24,736 nucleotides of DNA from a virus. Of this stretch, positions 21,920 to 24,736 are shown in pieces. The notes below the pieces were generated by a model. It made no database searches. It was not told the DNA's origin and saw only the letters and a list, made by a program, of their open reading frames with translations. The stretch lies in IMG/VR virus record IMGVR_UViG_3300031673_000454, positions 1 to 24,736 of that record; one strand, written 5' to 3'. A program made the translations under genes and the position numbers. Numbering within the stretch: the stretch's first letter is position 1; every line of letters begins with the position of its first letter.

Positions 21920-23508
21920 ATCATCACCGCCATGTTGGTTGCCGGGGCGCAGATGCAGAGCGTCTCCCTGGCCCGGGTCATTCCGACGTAAAACTGCCGG
22001 ACGATGTCATTCCGCCCGCGATCTCCGTCTGACCACCACTGCCCGTAGCCCTGGTAACTGAGGTCCGGGCAAATGATAACGCTGTCGGCCTCGCCCCCCT
22101 TCACCGAGTGGATGGTGCCCACCGTGATCTTCGGATCCTCCTGGAGCGCGGCGAATCCATGCTGCGCCACGCAGTGCAGCGCGAACTTCACCACATTCAG
22201 CCTGCTATGCTGTACGTGGGCCTCGAACCAATCGAGGTCGCCGTCCATCGCGGCGCTGAGGTCCTCGTGGGAGTTGAACGTCTGCGCCATGCGCGTCACG
22301 ATCTGCGTGCCGGAGAGGTTGTTCGGCCAGTCGGTCAGCTTCTTCTTCTCGCCGCGACGGAGGACTTTCGTGGTGATCCCCAGCCAGTCCCGAGCTTCCT
22401 CTGTCGTCCACAGCCGCGGCGAGCCGGGTTGCAGGGGTTCAAGGAACGCGAGCAGGGCACTCACGCTGCTGCCTTCGCCGCGGCGCGAGAGTGGATTCCA
22501 GTCCCCGCGCTCGCGCCTGTACCTGTTGGCGAACGGCGTGCCCGACTCCCGGAGCGCGGCGACTACATCGCGCAGCATGTAGGCGCAGCTCGCCAGGATC
22601 ATCACCGTGCCCCGCTCAGCCAGTTCCCGCGCCAGGTCCGCCACCTCGTTCGCTCGCCGGAACGTGATCCCCGGGCGCTCCACGCTGCCCTCAGCGTCGC
22701 GCGCCTGGTACGTCACGTCGTCCCGATTGGATATCTGCCCGATCCACGGGAGCGCGACCTCGACCACCGCCCTGGGCACGCGGTAGCTCTGTTCCAGCAC
22801 GATCTTCCTCTCGGGCGCATTCTCGATGAACCAATCGGGGTCAGCGCCCGCCCAGGTGAAGATCGCCTGGTCGGGGTCGCCAGCGGTGATGAGCCGCTCG
22901 CAGGGCTCGGCCCACTTCTGCACAAGTGCCCATTGCAGGCGGCTCGTGTCCTGGGCCTCGTCCACGGCCATGACCATCGGGCACTGAGGCGCTTCGTCCA
23001 CGTCGCGCAGGGCGTGCTCAATGAGATCCGTGAAGTCGAGCGCCCCGGCGTCCTGCTTGAACGACTCCCACACCTCCGCGAATGCCAGCACCTCCATGTT
23101 CGGCCACTGGTCGCGGGGTAGCATCATGTTCCGCAGCCTGCCATACTCAGCCAGCATGGCCTCGCCCCGGTCCTGCACGGCCACGCCCGACTCCAGGTCC
23201 TCCACAGGACGGCAGGCGCCGAACTGGAACGCTGCGTGCTCTTGGTTAAACGCGAGGAGGGCTTTCCGATCCCCCTCGATGATTGCCGGATGCTGAAGAG
23301 CCGAGAAGGCAAAGCTGTGAAGAGTGCCGACGTTCCCGCTCGGGAGCGTGGTGTCCCGTCCGGCAAGCTCCGCGGCGGCCGCTCTGGTGTGAGAGATGGC
23401 GACGACGAGGTCGGGGCCCACCAGCTCGGCGTTGTGTTTGAGGGCTCGGGCGAGGGCGGTGGTCTTGCCTGTCCCTGGCGGTCCGATGATCCTATCCTCT
23501 GCTGCCAC
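21916..23508 (-). CDS. SF1 (UvrD/PcrA-like) DNA helicase
   Basis: This 530-residue helicase has all the SF1 motifs in order. Motif I: GPPGTGKTT at 9-17. Motif Ia: S-H-T-R-A-A-A-A-E-L at 39-48. The 'GTLHSFAF' segment is at 61-68. Motif II: DEAQD at 183-187. Motif III: GDPDQAIFTWAGAD at 210-223. Motif IV: QSYRVP at 240-245. Motif V: TIHSVKGGEAD at 465-475. Motif VI: QFYVGMTRARETL at 505-517. It is shorter than UvrD (about 720), lacking large accessory domains. It starts at GTG 23508, with GGAG 8 bases upstream, just left of the repeat-rich intergenic region, and the protein begins almost directly with the Walker A loop. It overlaps the 3D gene by 4 bases. It probably unwinds DNA during replication or repair of the phage genome. 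Confidence 0.95.
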   Translation of the reverse strand: MAAEDRIIGPPGTGKTTALARALKHNAELVGPDLVVAISHTRAAAAELAGRDTTLPSGNVGTLHSFAFSALQHPAIIEGDRKALLAFNQEHAAFQFGACRPVEDLESGVAVQDRGEAMLAEYGRLRNMMLPRDQWPNMEVLAFAEVWESFKQDAGALDFTDLIEHALRDVDEAPQCPMVMAVDEAQDTSRLQWALVQKWAEPCERLITAGDPDQAIFTWAGADPDWFIENAPERKIVLEQSYRVPRAVVEVALPWIGQISNRDDVTYQARDAEGSVERPGITFRRANEVADLARELAERGTVMILASCAYMLRDVVAALRESGTPFANRYRRERGDWNPLSRRGEGSSVSALLAFLEPLQPGSPRLWTTEEARDWLGITTKVLRRGEKKKLTDWPNNLSGTQIVTRMAQTFNSHEDLSAAMDGDLDWFEAHVQHSRLNVVKFALHCVAQHGFAALQEDPKITVGTIHSVKGGEADSVIICPDLSYQGYGQWWSDGDRGRNDIVRQFYVGMTRARETLCICAPATNMAVMI

Positions 23509-23520
23509 GGTGGCGTCTCC

Positions 23521-23675
23521 GTTTACAGGGTTTACAGTTGCTTTACACTTGGCGACGTGCCACTAATCCTACTCCTGATTGAGCGTTTACACTTTTACGC
23601 TTTTACACGCAAGTTTCGATGCTCGAAAACTTTCCTCGCGCGCGCGGGCGCATAGGGGGAACGCAAAGTGTAAAC
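23521..23675. repeat. TTTACAC repeat cluster (iteron- or operator-like)
   Basis: Six direct copies of an 8-mer of the form (G/C/T)TTTACAC or a one-base variant lie at 23521-23528, 23530-23537, 23541-23548, 23585-23592, 23593-23600 and 23601-23608 on the plus strand, and one inverted copy is at 23668-23675. The last inverted copy belongs to a 12-bp perfect inverted repeat: CGTTTACACTTT at 23584-23595 with AAAGTGTAAACG at 23665-23676. A lone ninth-base-match copy occurs at 20148-20155 by the terminator. The cluster occupies the only sizeable gap of the replication block. Confidence 0.75.
23611..23632. promoter_or_regulatory. Palindromic operator-like site
   Basis: The arms AAGTTTCGA (23611-23619) and TCGAAAACTT (23623-23632) are inverted repeats around TGC, with one extra A in the right arm; the inner 6 bp (TTTCGA/TCGAAA) are perfect. 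It lies between the TTTACAC repeats and an alternating CG run (23637-23646). A dimeric regulator, perhaps the XRE protein encoded 3 kb away, could bind it, but that is inference. Confidence 0.5.
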
Positions 23676-23676
23676 G

Positions 23677-24736
23677 TCATTCCAGCGGAAGCTCGGATGT
23701 CTCCGATGGCCCTGCTCGATGGGGCACTCCCCAGAACCGTTTTGTCGCCACTCCCTTCTTTCCAGCACGCACCCCGTGGACTGCCGTGTCTGCTCCTATG
23801 GCGCGCAGCCGCCGTAGTAGGTCCTTCCGCTCCCAACGCAGGTCATTGCCCCGCATCCAACTTCGCAATGCGTCGAGCCGGAACCACAGGCGTCCGTCCC
23901 GGATGAACGGATGGTCGGCACTCTCCACGATCTGACCTGGGGGAATGGTCTGAAGTCGCATGTCCTCTGTGAAGCTGGCGATCAGCCCGTTGATCTCACC
24001 GTCGAGCGTAGCCTCCGGGTCGCCGACGATCTCCTCGGCCGCCGCGGCGATGGCGTTGGCGAGGTCCCGCCAGGTCGTGCCGCCCTTCTTCGAGGTTGCC
24101 GGGATGGGCCGAGGCGCGCGCTTGGTGAGGTCGAACATCCTGCCGGCAACGTAGCCCTGCTGGAGCATCTTCTCTGCGGGGACCTCCACGCAGCGGCTGT
24201 CAACCCAGAGCCTGTAGACTCCAGGTGGCCCCGTGATGAGTTGGACGTTCGCCAGGGGCACGTCGAGCTTGTCGGCAATGGCGGCGATCTTCGCGTCGCG
24301 CCCGGCGGTAGGGTCTGTGATCGCCGCCTGCTTCTGGTGCTGCTCGCGGGCCGTCTTGATTGTTCGCTGGTAGTAGTCTGGCCTGTCCTTCGGGAGCTTC
24401 TCTTTGTTGCCGAACCGCTCGCGGTGGTGGGCAAGGGTCGCCGTGATCTCCCGGTCATTCCATCCGGCCACGACGAGCTGATCGGCGAGGCTCATGTCCC
24501 ACTGGCTCAGGCTCTTTCCCGCCAGGTCCTTCCGCCGATGGTGGATGGTATCGGCGAAGTCCTCGCTGATCTGCTCCAGGGCGTTGTACTTCTCCCAGGG
24601 CACGCCTGGCGCCCGCTCTTGGGGCACGTCCCTCTCAGCTTCCTGCGTGGCGCGCGTAGCAGGCCCAGGAGAGGCGTTGGGCTTCGGGGGCGTCGTTACC
24701 CCCATCTGCGCAGCCAACAAGCCCTGGGCGGCCACA
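23677..24736 (-). CDS. Primase-like protein, C-terminal part (5' end outside window)
   Basis: The open frame crosses the right edge, so 352 or more residues are seen and the N-terminus is missing. Residues 1-45 form a Pro/Ala/Gln-rich linker. Residues about 77-130 resemble the PriCT segment of archaeo-eukaryotic-type (prim-pol) primases: 'WDMSLADQLVVAGWNDREITATL', 'HHRERFG', then 'RPDYYQRTIKTAR'. The remainder has a helical and mixed part, with 'YRLWVDSRCVEVPAEKM' near residue 170 and 'FIRDGRLWFRLDALRSWMRGNDL' near residue 290, like winged-helix or DNA-binding modules. The catalytic prim-pol domain would be upstream of the window. The stop is 1 base from the TTTACAC repeat region, which lies between this gene and the helicase. 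The primase call is moderately supported. Confidence 0.65.
   Translation of the reverse strand, partial: VAAQGLLAAQMGVTTPPKPNASPGPATRATQEAERDVPQERAPGVPWEKYNALEQISEDFADTIHHRRKDLAGKSLSQWDMSLADQLVVAGWNDREITATLAHHRERFGNKEKLPKDRPDYYQRTIKTAREQHQKQAAITDPTAGRDAKIAAIADKLDVPLANVQLITGPPGVYRLWVDSRCVEVPAEKMLQQGYVAGRMFDLTKRAPRPIPATSKKGGTTWRDLANAIAAAAEEIVGDPEATLDGEINGLIASFTEDMRLQTIPPGQIVESADHPFIRDGRLWFRLDALRSWMRGNDLRWERKDLLRRLRAIGADTAVHGVRAGKKGVATKRFWGVPHRAGPSETSELPLE

Noticed and set aside
23603-23653. 16-codon minus-strand frame (MRPRARGKFSSIETCV) in the repeat region
   Set aside because: It has no ribosome binding site, is very short and is built mostly from the CG run and the palindrome; chance occurrence is likely.
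1-24736. tRNA genes, CRISPR arrays and insertion sequences
   Set aside because: None is visible. Non-coding gaps are short and hold the terminators, promoters and repeats listed; no cloverleaf, spaced direct-repeat array or transposase was recognised.

Overview
The window is a contiguous piece of a tailed-phage genome (or prophage) of siphovirus type, from a GC-rich source; sampled lines are about 60-67% GC. Every gene I can support lies on the minus strand, so the map reads right to left. Genes are packed with 4-bp ATGA or TGATG overlaps and strong GGAGG-type ribosome binding sites. I see no tRNA, integrase, CRISPR array or insertion sequence, and nothing that fixes the host beyond a GC-rich bacterium. 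No stretch over 300 bases lacks a gene.

Right part (about 24736 to 20224), early/replication block: the C-terminal part of a probable primase, then a 168-bp AT-richer intergenic region with TTTACAC repeats, a 12-bp inverted repeat and a palindrome. A UvrD-like SF1 helicase follows. After it come a 3D (double-psi barrel) domain protein, a small membrane protein, a VRR-NUC nuclease, a 52-residue single-span membrane peptide and an XRE-type HTH regulator. A perfect-stem bidirectional terminator ends this block. Directly behind it is a minus-strand promoter with a consensus TTGACA -35 box that would drive the late genes.

Centre (20061 to 12391), packaging and head: small terminase, an internally deleted ParB/DNA-methyltransferase remnant, large terminase, a portal-MuF fusion, a prohead protease with an in-frame internal start for a scaffold, a DUF2190-type decoration protein and the major capsid protein. 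A Rho-independent terminator follows the capsid gene.

Left part (12297 to 1), connector and tail: four neck genes, major tail protein, a tail assembly chaperone pair made by a canonical -1 frameshift on CCCAAAA, and a short tape measure protein. Next comes a secreted 'moron'-like protein with its own extended -10 promoter. The distal tail cassette follows, rich in carbohydrate-binding-like folds: a large protein of unknown type, a three-Asp-box mini beta-propeller, a hub-like protein with an N-terminal CBM5/12-like module, a small acidic protein, an appendage protein, a LamG-fold protein, and a gene cut by the window edge.

The most notable observations are the deleted ParB-methyltransferase next to the terminases, the frameshift-encoded GT protein, the repeat-rich intergenic region that may be a replication origin or operator, the nested scaffold start, the abutting terminator and promoter, and the lectin-like tail tip.
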